Shown piece after piece: positions 34,452 to 42,118 of a DNA stretch of 42,118 bases. The notes under the pieces were generated by a model, which did not search any database, was not told where the DNA came from, and saw only the letters and a list, made by a program, of their open reading frames with translations. Numbering within the stretch: position 1 is the first letter of the stretch; each line of letters begins with the position of its first letter. Position numbers and translations under genes: made by a program. Source of the DNA: Clostridium sp. (lineage in GTDB: Bacteria > Bacillota > Clostridia > Clostridiales > Clostridiaceae); contig NZ_JAENWM010000028.1 in assembly GCF_016650035.1 (NCBI RefSeq), positions 1 to 42,118 of the forward strand, in the 5' to 3' direction.

Positions 34452-36259
34452 TGTTTGGATGGATGGGAAAAATTTTGAGAGTAAATTTATCAAATGGTGA
34501 CATAAATATAGAAAATCTGAACATGGAAGATGCTAAACTCTATATTGGTGGAAGAGGACTTGGAACAAAGATATTTATGGATGAAGTGGAACCTACTGTG
34601 GAACCTTTTAGCCCAGAAAATAAATTGATATTTATTACAGGACCACTTACCGGAACTTTCGGAGCATCGGCAGGAAGATATGAGGTGGTAGCAAAGGCAC
34701 CACTTACTGGAACTATAGGAGCATCAAATTCAGGAGGGCATTTTGGACCTGAACTTAAATTTGCTGGGTATGATGGAATAATATTTGAGGGTAAGTCTGA
34801 AAAACCTGTTTATTTATATGTTAATAATGATAGTGTGGAACTTAGAAGTGCAGAGCATTTATGGGGAAAAACTGTTTTTGAAACTACAGACGATGTGCTT
34901 AAGGAAACGGATCCAAATGCAAGGGTAGCTTGCATTGGACCTTCAGGTGAAAAGCTTGTACTATTTGCTACAGTTATGAATGATAAACATAGAGCTGCAG
35001 GAAGATCAGGTCTTGGTGCTGTTATGGGTTCTAAAAATCTTAAGGCTGTGGTAGTTAGAGGTACAGGAACTGTAGAAGTGGCAAAACCATTAGAATTTAT
35101 GGCTGCTTGCACGGATGCAAGGGCTAAGATTAAAGCTAATCCAGTAACAGGTGTGGGATTACCCACTTATGGTAGTCAAATACTTGTTAACATATTAAAT
35201 CAATCAGGAGCACTTCCAACTAGAAACTGGAGAGATGGAGGAGTATATGAAAATGCGGAGGAGATAAGCGGTGAGGCACTTACTGAAAAATATTTAGTTA
35301 AAGGTAAAGGTTGCTTTGCTTGTTCAATAGGATGTGGACGTTTAACTAAAATTAAAGAGGGAAAATTCAAAAGTTCTGGTGAAGGTCCCGAATATGAAGC
35401 AGGTTGGTCGTTTGGAGCAGACTGTGGGGTTAAAGAGCTTGATGCAGTTTGCAAGGCTAATTTTATATGTAATGAGTATGGGCTGGATCCTATAACTCTT
35501 GGTTCAACAATAGCATGTGCAATGGAGCTTTATGATAAAGGCTTAATTACAAAAGATGAATTAGGTGGAGAACTTAAATTTGGAAATGCAGAGGCAGTAG
35601 TTGATTTTACATTGAAGACTGCAAAACGAGAGGGTTTTGGCGACAAACTTGCAGAGGGGTCTTATAGGCTTGCTGAGTCTTATGGTCATAGTGAACTTTC
35701 TATGTCTGTTAAAAAACAGGAGATGTCAGCTTATGATGCAAGAGCAATTCAAGGTATAGGGCTAGGATTTGCAACATCTAATAGAGGGGCATGCCATGTA
35801 AGAGGCTATATGATATCGCCTGAAATACTTGGTCTACCTCAAAAACTTGATCCACTTGTGACTACTGATAAAGCTCAGTGGCTAATTATTTTTCAAGACC
35901 TTACTGCTGTAGTGGATTCGGCAGGAATATGTTTATTTACTACGTTTGCTATTGGACTTCCTGAAATTTCTGCAATGATTAGAACAGCTATAGGTTACGA
36001 TTTCACAGATGAAGAGATTTTACAGGCGGGAGAGAGAATATGGAATTTAGAAAAACTTTTCAATCTAAAAGCGGGATTTACAAAAGCTGATGATACATTA
36101 CCTGAAAGATTACTTAATGAACCATTACCGGAGGGACCAGGAAAAGGAATGGTTGTAGAACTGGATACTATGTTAGGTGAGTACTATTCACTACGTGGTT
36201 GGGATAAAGAAAGTATTCCAACAGAGGCAAAGATTAAAGAATTGTCTATAGTTTATTAA
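34451..36259 (+). CDS. tungsten-dependent aldehyde ferredoxin oxidoreductase (complex type)
   Basis: A 602-aa AOR-family catalytic subunit. It binds one W-bis-pyranopterin and one [4Fe-4S] cluster; ligands are C288/C291/C295 (GCFACSIGC) and the Cys of AGICLFTTF near 498. Pterin-contact segments are [10 protein letters not shown] (33-42), [17 protein letters not shown] (64-80) and [19 protein letters not shown] (181-199). [12 protein letters not shown] (311-322) carries the active-site acid. It oxidises aldehydes to acids, or runs in reverse with low-potential ferredoxin. Genes for a four-cluster ferredoxin, MoaD and NuoE/F/G-like proteins surround it, so it is probably the large subunit of an NAD(H)- and ferredoxin-linked complex. 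The substrate is not known. Confidence 0.93.
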   Translation: MFGWMGKILRVNLSNGDINIENLNMEDAKLYIGGRGLGTKIFMDEVEPTVEPFSPENKLIFITGPLTGTFGASAGRYEVVAKAPLTGTIGASNSGGHFGPELKFAGYDGIIFEGKSEKPVYLYVNNDSVELRSAEHLWGKTVFETTDDVLKETDPNARVACIGPSGEKLVLFATVMNDKHRAAGRSGLGAVMGSKNLKAVVVRGTGTVEVAKPLEFMAACTDARAKIKANPVTGVGLPTYGSQILVNILNQSGALPTRNWRDGGVYENAEEISGEALTEKYLVKGKGCFACSIGCGRLTKIKEGKFKSSGEGPEYEAGWSFGADCGVKELDAVCKANFICNEYGLDPITLGSTIACAMELYDKGLITKDELGGELKFGNAEAVVDFTLKTAKREGFGDKLAEGSYRLAESYGHSELSMSVKKQEMSAYDARAIQGIGLGFATSNRGACHVRGYMISPEILGLPQKLDPLVTTDKAQWLIIFQDLTAVVDSAGICLFTTFAIGLPEISAMIRTAIGYDFTDEEILQAGERIWNLEKLFNLKAGFTKADDTLPERLLNEPLPEGPGKGMVVELDTMLGEYYSLRGWDKESIPTEAKIKELSIVY

Positions 36260-36265
36260 ATAAAG

Positions 36266-36303
36266 TTAGCATGCATTATTTAATATTATGCATGCTAATT
36301 TTG
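36266..36303 (+). terminator. hairpin between AOR and moaD
   Basis: 11-bp perfect stem TTAGCATGCAT (36266-36276) with 36288-36298, 11-nt AT-rich loop, followed by TTTTG. It probably lets only part of the transcripts continue into moaD and the Nuo-like genes, giving more AOR than partner subunits. Confidence 0.65.
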
Positions 36304-36328
36304 TACTATATAAATATGAGGTGTGGTA

Positions 36329-36598
36329 ATGAAGGTTAAATTTTTTGCATATTTAAGGGATTATACAAAAACGAAACAAGTAGATATAAGTGGATGTAAT
36401 ACAGTATTAGAGCTTTTAAATTTGTTAAGCGATAAATATGGTAAAGATTTAAGGAAAGCACTATTTAAGAACTCAGAGTTAAGCGACGAAATTATTATTC
36501 TAGTTAATGGAAGACATATTACACATTTAAATGGTGTTAAAACAGAAATTAGTGAGAACGACGAAATATCCATATTCCCTGTAGTGGCAGGAGGCTAA
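36329..36598 (+). CDS. moaD: MoaD-family sulfur carrier protein
   Basis: An 89-aa ubiquitin-fold protein ending in Gly-Gly (VVAGG), the tail that carries thiocarboxylate sulfur into molybdopterin. Conserved parts are VKFFAYLRDYTK at the start and IILVNGRHI in the middle. ATG 36329 is used because GAGGTG lies 6-9 nt upstream; GTG 36323 overlaps that site. AOR gene clusters often hold a dedicated MoaD-like protein. No MoaE (the large synthase subunit) or MoeB (activating enzyme) is in this window. Confidence 0.9.
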   Translation: MKVKFFAYLRDYTKTKQVDISGCNTVLELLNLLSDKYGKDLRKALFKNSELSDEIIILVNGRHITHLNGVKTEISENDEISIFPVVAGG

Positions 36599-37123
36599 AT
36601 GGGGAAAATATTAGTAGAAGGTGAAAATATTATGGTTACATCTGAGAAATATGTGGACTTAGCGCATGTAGATGAAATTTTAAATAAACATCCAAAAGAG
36701 CAGAGGTTTACCTTAGCAATTCTTCAAGATATACAAAAGGAATATAGATATATTCCAAGAGAAGCTCTTAATAAAGTTTCAGATTATCTGAGTATTCCTC
36801 TAAGCAAATTATACGGTATGGCTACATTTTATAAAGCTTTAAGTCTTGTTCCAAAAGGAGAAAACATAATAACAGTATGCGATGGTACGGCTTGTCATGT
36901 ACGAGGTTCAGTTGGCGTACTAGAACAAATACAAAATTATCTCCATATCATGCCAGGAGAAACAACTGAAAATGGTAAGTTTTCACTTCAGACCGTGAAC
37001 TGTTTAGGTTCTTGTGCCATTGCGCCTGTAATGGTTATAAATGATAAATATTATGGAAAAGTAACTCCAAATATGATTAAAGATATTATAAATCAATATG
37101 GAGGGGATGAAATTCATGAATAG
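36599..37123 (+). CDS. NuoE-like [2Fe-2S] subunit
   Basis: A 174-aa thioredoxin-fold subunit of the NuoE/HydC family with one [2Fe-2S] cluster: C94 and C99 (VCDGTACHVRG), C135 and C139 (CLGSCAIAPVM). It normally sits next to the flavin subunit in NADH dehydrogenases, bifurcating hydrogenases and NADH-linked AOR complexes. The ATG at 36599 follows the moaD stop directly, with AGGAGG 4 nt before it; a second in-frame ATG at 36632 with GAAGGTGA is also possible. It overlaps the NuoF-like gene by 8 bp. Confidence 0.92.
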   Translation: MGKILVEGENIMVTSEKYVDLAHVDEILNKHPKEQRFTLAILQDIQKEYRYIPREALNKVSDYLSIPLSKLYGMATFYKALSLVPKGENIITVCDGTACHVRGSVGVLEQIQNYLHIMPGETTENGKFSLQTVNCLGSCAIAPVMVINDKYYGKVTPNMIKDIINQYGGDEIHE

Positions 37124-38924
37124 TGTTAAAGAAGATAAAAGGATAATTTATGTATGCTGTGGTACTGGATGTCTTGCTAATGGAAGTAAAGAATTATATG
37201 AAACACTGAAGGAAAAAATTGAAAAGTTAGGGGCACCAATATCAGTGGAAACTTATATAAAGCCAACTGGTTGTAACGGACTTTGTGAAAAGGGACCTGT
37301 TGTAAAAATAATGCCAGATGATATTTCTTATTTTAATGTTAGAGAAAAGGATGTAGAGGAAATAGTAGAAAAAACAATAGTTAAAGGACAGGTTATTGAT
37401 AGACTCCTCTACTTTGATATATCTCTTAAGAAAAAAGTTAAATCTCATAAAGAAAGTGAATTTTATAAAAGGCAAATGAAAATTGCTTTAAGAAATATTG
37501 GTGAAATAGATCCAACAAGTATTGACGATTACATAGAAAGAGATGGTTTTAGGGCTTTAAAGAAGGCACTATTTGATATACCAAGGGAAAATATAATTAA
37601 AGAGGTGTCATTATCTGGACTTAAGGGAAGAGGAGGGGCTGGATTTCCTACAGGTACTAAGTGGAAGCAGTGTGATTCAATAGAAAGTTTTCCTAAGTAT
37701 GTGGTATGTAATGGAGATGAAGGTGATCCTGGCGCCTTTATGGATAGAAGCATTATGGAAGGGGATCCGGGTAATGTGATAGAAGGTATGACCATATGTG
37801 CATATGCGATTGGTGCACATACTGGATTTGCTTATATAAGAGATGAATATAATTTAGCAATAAAAAATATGACATTGATTATAGAAGAGGCTAGAAGATT
37901 AGGGTACCTTGGCACTAATATAATGGGCAGTGGGTTTGATTTTGATATAGATATAGTAAGGGGTGGAGGAGCATTTGTATGCGGTGAATCCACAGCACTT
38001 ATGGCATCTATTGAAGGTAAAGTAGGAGAACCTAGAGCAAAATATATACACTCTACGCAGAAAGGACTATGGGGACAACCTACCGTATTAAACAATGTAG
38101 AGACATGGGCAAATATACCAGAAATAATTTTAAAAGGTGGGGATTGGTATAGCTCTATTGGTACTGAAAACAGTAAAGGAACTAAAGTATTTTCATTGGT
38201 TGGTAAGGTTAAAAATACAGGGCTTGTAGAAGTCCCAATGGGTACAACTCTAAGGGAACTAATATATGACATAGGTGGAGGAGTAATAGGTAACAAAAAG
38301 TTTAAGGCCGTTCAAATAGGTGGACCATCAGGAGCTTGCATACCCGAGCAGTATCTTGATTTAAAAGTGGACTATGAATCTCTTGCTAAGGCAGATGCCA
38401 TTATGGGTTCTGGTGGTATGATTGTTATGGACGAAAGAAACTGTATGGTTGATGTAGCTAAGTATTATTTGAATTTTCTTTCTGAGGAATCCTGTGGAAA
38501 ATGCACACCTTGTAGAGAAGGGATAAGAAGGATGCTGGAGATACTTAATGATATATGTGAAGGTCGTGGAAGAGAAGGGGATATTGAAAGGATCATTAAA
38601 ATATCCGATACGGTTTTGGAAGCTTCGCTATGTGGACTTGGGAAAAGTGCGCCAAATCCTATTTTATCTGCAATAAAGTATTTTAGAAATGAATTTGATG
38701 AGCATATAAGGGATAAGAGATGTTCTGCAGGCGTATGTAAAGAACTAACCACTTTTTATATTGATACAGATAAATGTATTGGTTGTGGCGTTTGTAAGAA
38801 GAATTGTCCTTCAGATGCGATAACGGGAGATATTAAAAAGGCACATATAATTAATCTAGATAAATGTACTAAGTGTGGCAATTGTATAAATAACTGCAAA
38901 TTTAATGCAGTAATGGTAAAATAG
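37116..38924 (+). CDS. NuoF/HydB-like NADH-binding flavoprotein subunit
   Basis: A 602-aa subunit with an N-terminal thioredoxin-like [2Fe-2S] domain (C14/C15, C19, C53, C57 region). The NuoF core follows: NAD-binding GLKGRGGAGFPTGTKW (about 170-185), FMN-binding NGDEGDPGAFMDRSIM, GGGAFVCGESTALMASIEG, and [4Fe-4S] SCGKCTPCREG. A C-terminal 2[4Fe-4S] ferredoxin domain is present (CIGCGVCKKNCP and CTKCGNCINNC). This exact build is that of HydB in bifurcating hydrogenases and of the flavin subunit of bifurcating W-oxidoreductases, where the FMN/cluster set splits electrons between NAD+ and ferredoxin. The start at ATG 37116 is 11 nt after GGAGG; earlier in-frame ATGs (37098, 37107) sit on or before that site. 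Confidence 0.93.
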   Translation: MNSVKEDKRIIYVCCGTGCLANGSKELYETLKEKIEKLGAPISVETYIKPTGCNGLCEKGPVVKIMPDDISYFNVREKDVEEIVEKTIVKGQVIDRLLYFDISLKKKVKSHKESEFYKRQMKIALRNIGEIDPTSIDDYIERDGFRALKKALFDIPRENIIKEVSLSGLKGRGGAGFPTGTKWKQCDSIESFPKYVVCNGDEGDPGAFMDRSIMEGDPGNVIEGMTICAYAIGAHTGFAYIRDEYNLAIKNMTLIIEEARRLGYLGTNIMGSGFDFDIDIVRGGGAFVCGESTALMASIEGKVGEPRAKYIHSTQKGLWGQPTVLNNVETWANIPEIILKGGDWYSSIGTENSKGTKVFSLVGKVKNTGLVEVPMGTTLRELIYDIGGGVIGNKKFKAVQIGGPSGACIPEQYLDLKVDYESLAKADAIMGSGGMIVMDERNCMVDVAKYYLNFLSEESCGKCTPCREGIRRMLEILNDICEGRGREGDIERIIKISDTVLEASLCGLGKSAPNPILSAIKYFRNEFDEHIRDKRCSAGVCKELTTFYIDTDKCIGCGVCKKNCPSDAITGDIKKAHIINLDKCTKCGNCINNCKFNAVMVK

Positions 38925-38935
38925 GGGGTGACATC

Positions 38936-39706
38936 ATGAAAATAACGATAGATGGTAAACAATATGAAGCTGAGAAGGGAGAGTATATACTTAGTGTTTG
39001 TAAAAGAAATGGAATTGCTATACCCACTCTTTGTGATAGTGATGCACTTCCAGGTCAAGGTAGCTGCAGACTATGTATTGTAGAAGTTATTGACAGAGGT
39101 TGGGCAAAAGTTGTAACTTCATGCTTATATCCAATAACAAAACAAGTAGAGGTACTTACTAAATCTGAAAAAATAATGAGTATGAGAAAAACAATAATTA
39201 CGCTTCTTACTGCACGTGTTCCGCAAAATGAGTACATGATAAAGTTAAAAAATGAGTATGGTGTACTTGATGAGGAAATAGAAAGATTTAAGTTGGATGA
39301 CTTGGAGAATTGCATACTTTGTGGACTTTGTGTAAAAGCTTGTGAAGAAGTAGGTATCAATGCCATATCAACTGTAAACAGGGGTGTAACGAAAAAAATA
39401 TCTACTCCTTATGATGAACCTTCAGAAGGCTGCATAGGCTGTGGAGCATGTAGTTTTGTTTGTCCAACAGGGGCTATAATAATGAAGGACACTAAGGATA
39501 TAAGGACTATTTGGGGAAAGACATTTAAGCTTCTTAAATGTGAGAAATGCGGGAGTTATTTCACGACTAAACAGCATTTTGATTATGTTACAAAAAAATT
39601 AAATGAATTTAAAAGAGAAGAACTATGTGAAGATTGCAAAAAAAAGATTGTTTCAGAAAAATTTAGAGATGTATCTGAAAATATTAATCTAACAATTAAT
39701 AATTAA
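38936..39706 (+). CDS. NuoG/HydA N-terminal-like iron-sulfur subunit
   Basis: A 256-aa protein matching only the electron-input half of NuoG or HydA. It has a plant-type [2Fe-2S] domain (LCDSD..., C-x-C in GQGSCRLCIVEV, then the fourth Cys in SCLYP), a short NADH-dehydrogenase-type linker, then two [4Fe-4S] motifs (CILCGLCVKACEE, CIGCGACSFVCP). There is no H-cluster or molybdopterin domain. After about residue 195 a CEKCG ... CEDCK pair resembles a zinc ribbon or rubredoxin-like site, which I do not recall from standard NuoG. It probably bridges the NuoF-like flavin to the AOR and ferredoxin. Ribosome site GGGGGTG. Confidence 0.88.
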   Translation: MKITIDGKQYEAEKGEYILSVCKRNGIAIPTLCDSDALPGQGSCRLCIVEVIDRGWAKVVTSCLYPITKQVEVLTKSEKIMSMRKTIITLLTARVPQNEYMIKLKNEYGVLDEEIERFKLDDLENCILCGLCVKACEEVGINAISTVNRGVTKKISTPYDEPSEGCIGCGACSFVCPTGAIIMKDTKDIRTIWGKTFKLLKCEKCGSYFTTKQHFDYVTKKLNEFKREELCEDCKKKIVSEKFRDVSENINLTINN

Positions 39707-39718
39707 GCCATTATTGAC

Positions 39719-39787
39719 TGTCCTAGAATAAAACACTGTTCTAAAATAGAACATCAAACAAGCAGTAAAGTGTTTTAAATTGGGACG
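39719..39787 (+). promoter_or_regulatory. upstream activator sites for the sigma-54 promoter
   Basis: Three related 17-nt sites: TGTCCTAGAATAAAACA (39719-39735), the perfect inverted repeat TGTTCTA-AAA-TAGAACA (39737-39753), and the weaker TGTTTTAAATTGGGACG (39771-39787). They lie about 90-155 bp before the -24 box, the usual enhancer distance. The expected binder is the activator encoded at 31788-33671. Confidence 0.65.
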
Positions 39788-39814
39788 GTGAATAAATACT
39801 ACTTTCAATTATTT

Positions 39815-39885
39815 TTTAATGCCACCGAAACGCTGCAAAATGGCTATGTTTTGGTGAAATTATATTTTTTTATTTTGGCATTAAA
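39815..39885. repeat. nested inverted repeats over the sigma-54 promoter
   Basis: Outer arms TTTAATGCCA (39815-39824) and TGGCATTAAA (39876-39885) are a perfect 10-bp pair. Inner arms CACCGAAAC (39823-39831) and GTTTTGGTG (39848-39856) match 8 of 9. The right outer arm is part of the sigma-54 -24 box. Confidence 0.75.
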
Positions 39886-39891
39886 CTTGCT
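39875..39891 (+). promoter_or_regulatory. sigma-54 (-24/-12) promoter of the second AOR
   Basis: TTGGCATTAAACTTGCT fits the sigma-54 consensus TTGGCAC-N5-TTGC[A/T]. GG at 39877-39878 and GC at 39889-39890 are exactly 10 nt apart. Transcription would start about 12 nt after the GC, giving a leader of about 35 nt to the ATG. Confidence 0.85.
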
Positions 39892-39936
39892 CTATATATA
39901 AATATGTATAACAAAATAGAGTGAGGAGTGATTTTT

Positions 39937-41733
39937 ATGTATGGTTACAATGGTAAAATATTAAGAATTAATTTAAAGGATAGAACGGTTAAGGTTGAAG
40001 CTCTTGACTTAGAAATAGCTAAAAAATTTATTGGCGGTAGAGGACTTGGAACGAAAATATTCATGGACGAGGTAGATCCTATGGTTGATCCATTAAGCCC
40101 TGAAAATAAGCTTATAATTATTACAGGACCATTAACAGGCACACCTGTTCCAACTGGCGGAAGATATATGGTAGTTACAAAATCGCCACAATCAGGTACA
40201 ATTGCTTGTTCAAATTCAGGTGGTTATTGGGGAGCTGAATTTAAGGCTACAGGTTATGATATAATCATACTTGAAGGTAAAGCAGATTCACCAGTTTACT
40301 TAACCATAATAGATGATAAGGTAGAAATAAAGGATGCAAGTAGTCTTTGGGGAAAACTTGTTACAGAAACTACTGATATAATTAAGAGTGAAATGCCAGA
40401 TAAATCAAAAGTTATGACTATTGGACCAGCAGGTGAAAGATTATCTAAAATGGGTTCAATAATGAATGAGTATGACAGAGCAGCAGGCCGTTCTGGTGTT
40501 GGAGCTGTTATGGGTTCTAAAAACCTTAAAGCTATTGCTGTTAAAGGAAGCTCAAAGCCACAAGTAGCAGATACTGAAAAGCTAAAAGAGGTTTCAAAAA
40601 TTTGGATGAAGAACATAAAAGAGAATGGTGTTACAGGAGCAGGTCTTCCAACATACGGAACTGCAATCCTTGTAAATATACTAAATGAAAACGGTGTACA
40701 TCCAGCTAATAATTTCCAGCAGTCTTATTTTGAAAAAGCTGATGATATTAGTGGAGAGACAATGACTAAAGATATCTTAGTTAGAAAAAATCCTTGTTAT
40801 AGATGTCCAATCGCATGTGGTAGATATGTAAAAATACCAGATATGGGTATAGAAGTTGGGGGACCAGAATATGAAACACTATGGTCTTTTGGTTCGGATT
40901 GTGGAATAGCTGATATGAATGCAATATGCAAGGCAAACTATTGGTGTAATGAATATGGTATGGATACAATTTCTGTAGGAGCTACTATTGCCGCTGGAAT
41001 GGAACTTTATCAAAAGGGATATATTAAAGAAGAAGAACTAGAGGGAATTCCACTAGAATTTGGGAATGTACAAGGAATGATAGATTGGACTATAAAAATA
41101 GGAAAATCAGAAGGACTCGGAGCGAAAATGGCTCAGGGTTCATACAGACTTTGTGATTCATATGGCGCAGCTGAACTTTCAATGACAGTTAAAAAGCTTG
41201 AAATTCCTGCTTATGATCCAAGAGGTATACAGGGACAAGGGCTTTCATACGCTACATCCAACAGGGGTGGGTGCCATGTAAGAGGATATATGATATCACC
41301 AGAAATATTAGGGCTTCCACAAAAATTGGATAGATTTTCGCTTGAGGGAAAAGCTACTTGGACAAAGATTTTTCAAGATTTAACTGCAACTATAGATTCA
41401 CTTGGATTATGTTTATTTACATCATTTGCTATGGGAGCTCCTGATTATGCTGATTTATATAATGCAGTATGTGGTACAGATCACACCGCGGAATCTATAC
41501 TTGAAGCAGGAGATAGAATCTACAATATAGAAAGACAATTTAATTTAAGTGCTGGAATAGATGCGTCGCAAGATACACTTCCTAAAAGATTACTTGAAGA
41601 GCCAATTAAAGAAGGCCCTTCTAAGGGAAATGTACACAGATTATCTGAACTTCTTCCAGATTATTATCTCGAGAGAGGCTGGGATGAAAAAGGTATTCCA
41701 ACAGAAGAAAAATTAAAAGCATTGGGGTTATAA
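39937..41733 (+). CDS. aldehyde ferredoxin oxidoreductase (stand-alone type)
   Basis: A 598-aa AOR, related to the first AOR over its whole length. The [4Fe-4S] ligands are C287/C290/C294 (PCYRCPIAC) and the Cys of LGLCLFTSF near 493; pterin segments [27 protein letters not shown] and [19 protein letters not shown] are all present. It has no ferredoxin or Nuo-like gene attached, only a MoaD gene downstream, so it fits the single-subunit ferredoxin-linked AOR known from acetogenic clostridia, which interconverts carboxylic acids and aldehydes. It has its own sigma-54 promoter, unlike the first AOR. The start is ATG 39937, with GAGGAG 9 nt upstream; GTG 39928 is adjacent to that site. Confidence 0.94.
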   Translation: MYGYNGKILRINLKDRTVKVEALDLEIAKKFIGGRGLGTKIFMDEVDPMVDPLSPENKLIIITGPLTGTPVPTGGRYMVVTKSPQSGTIACSNSGGYWGAEFKATGYDIIILEGKADSPVYLTIIDDKVEIKDASSLWGKLVTETTDIIKSEMPDKSKVMTIGPAGERLSKMGSIMNEYDRAAGRSGVGAVMGSKNLKAIAVKGSSKPQVADTEKLKEVSKIWMKNIKENGVTGAGLPTYGTAILVNILNENGVHPANNFQQSYFEKADDISGETMTKDILVRKNPCYRCPIACGRYVKIPDMGIEVGGPEYETLWSFGSDCGIADMNAICKANYWCNEYGMDTISVGATIAAGMELYQKGYIKEEELEGIPLEFGNVQGMIDWTIKIGKSEGLGAKMAQGSYRLCDSYGAAELSMTVKKLEIPAYDPRGIQGQGLSYATSNRGGCHVRGYMISPEILGLPQKLDRFSLEGKATWTKIFQDLTATIDSLGLCLFTSFAMGAPDYADLYNAVCGTDHTAESILEAGDRIYNIERQFNLSAGIDASQDTLPKRLLEEPIKEGPSKGNVHRLSELLPDYYLERGWDEKGIPTEEKLKALGL

Positions 41734-41804
41734 TTTCATAAATCCTAGTGAAATACAACAGCTTCGAAGATAATGATTAAGTTATCTAATTGGGAGGTGA
41801 AAAT

Positions 41805-42029
41805 GTGAAAATTACAGTGAAATTATTTGCTACATTTAGAGATGGTAGGGACAAAATTCAAGTTTTTGAACTGGAAGATGGTAAAACTCCGGAAGATGTT
41901 ATTGCCGCTCTCGGAATAGAAAAGTCTGAGGTCGCAATTTTACTTGTGAATGGACGCGATGGACTATTTGACAAGCCACTTTTGGAGGGAGATCTAATAG
42001 CACTTTTCCCACCAGTTGGAGGAGGCTGA
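41805..42029 (+). CDS. moaD: MoaD-family sulfur carrier protein (second copy)
   Basis: A 74-aa ubiquitin-fold protein ending PPVGGG, with the C-terminal Gly-Gly for thiocarboxylate. The N-terminal KITVKLFATFRDGRD and central ILLVNGRDG are family-like. It starts at GTG 41805 after GGGAGGTG; a TTG at 41790 is before the ribosome site and an ATG at 41803 is out of frame. Each AOR gene in the window has its own MoaD after it, and the two copies differ clearly in sequence and length. This copy is shorter by 15 residues. Confidence 0.9.
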   Translation: MKITVKLFATFRDGRDKIQVFELEDGKTPEDVIAALGIEKSEVAILLVNGRDGLFDKPLLEGDLIALFPPVGGG

Positions 42030-42048
42030 TAGTTAATTTGCCTTTTAT

Positions 42049-42090
42049 AAACCCCATGATTATAGTTTTATAATCATGGGGTTTTGTTTT
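42049..42090 (+). terminator. terminator after the second AOR-moaD unit
   Basis: Perfect 16-bp stem (42049-42064 with 42069-42084), 4-nt loop GTTT, then TGTTTT. The remaining bases to 42118 hold nothing I can identify. Confidence 0.9.
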
Positions 42091-42118
42091 ACCAGAAGCA
42101 CAGGGTATTGCAAAAAAA

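Noticed and set aside
37832-38296. 154-aa minus-strand frame inside the NuoF-like gene
   Set aside because: A shadow of a highly conserved coding region; proline/serine/isoleucine-rich composition typical of antisense reading.

Overview
The window comes from a low-GC, endospore-forming Firmicute, most likely a Clostridium (sensu stricto) or close relative with an anaerobic, lactate- and aldehyde-using metabolism. This is inferred from the AT-rich codon use, strong AGGAGG-type ribosome sites, a Spo0E-like protein, a FadR-type lactate regulator with an Etf-coupled lactate dehydrogenase, an iron alcohol dehydrogenase, and two tungsten-type aldehyde ferredoxin oxidoreductases (AOR). No rRNA, tRNA, CRISPR array or complete prophage was seen.

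Layout. 1-2468: a broken SNF2 helicase tail, a REP-associated transposase (RAYT) bracketed by inverted copies of a 24-nt REP-like palindrome, a small acidic protein, and a gene-poor stretch with a possible gene remnant. 2469-7575: a flavoprotein disulfide reductase, a YnjF-like CDP-alcohol phosphotransferase and a YnjBC-like ABC importer whose ATPase gene is missing. 7499-8799 (minus strand): YopX-like protein, a 56-aa Spo0E-like protein, a third REP copy and a HAD phosphatase. 8800-11139: a leader-like region with a 7-bp tandem repeat, a cytoplasmic alpha-amylase and a 49-aa minus-strand gene. 11364-15307: a two-component system, a secreted DUF2680-type protein and an aldose 1-epimerase. 15396-21424: a lactate locus (FadR-type regulator, EtfB, EtfA, lactate dehydrogenase, lactate permease) with a TGGT-N3-ACCA operator. 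22014-23165: iron alcohol dehydrogenase.

23319 to the end is a coherent tungsten/pyranopterin locus. A Moco/Tuco-type RNA precedes tupABC (tungstate import), mogA, moeA, a MoeA-periplasmic-binding-domain fusion, moaA, MOSC, moaC, a second MOSC and a sigma-54 activator. A second, diverged Moco/Tuco-like RNA precedes a ferredoxin-AOR-MoaD-NuoE-NuoF-NuoG-like set that looks like an electron-bifurcating aldehyde oxidoreductase. A second, stand-alone AOR follows, behind a textbook sigma-54 promoter with upstream inverted-repeat enhancer sites, and then another MoaD.

Working model (inference): tungstate enters by TupABC, is built into a pyranopterin cofactor by the Moa/Moe/Mog enzymes, and serves two AORs under different control. 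One is behind an RNA expected to sense the cofactor. The other is switched on by the sigma-54 activator encoded in the same locus. The AORs, the alcohol dehydrogenase and the ferredoxin/NADH-linked lactate oxidation together suggest interconversion of acids, aldehydes and alcohols coupled to ferredoxin and NAD(H).
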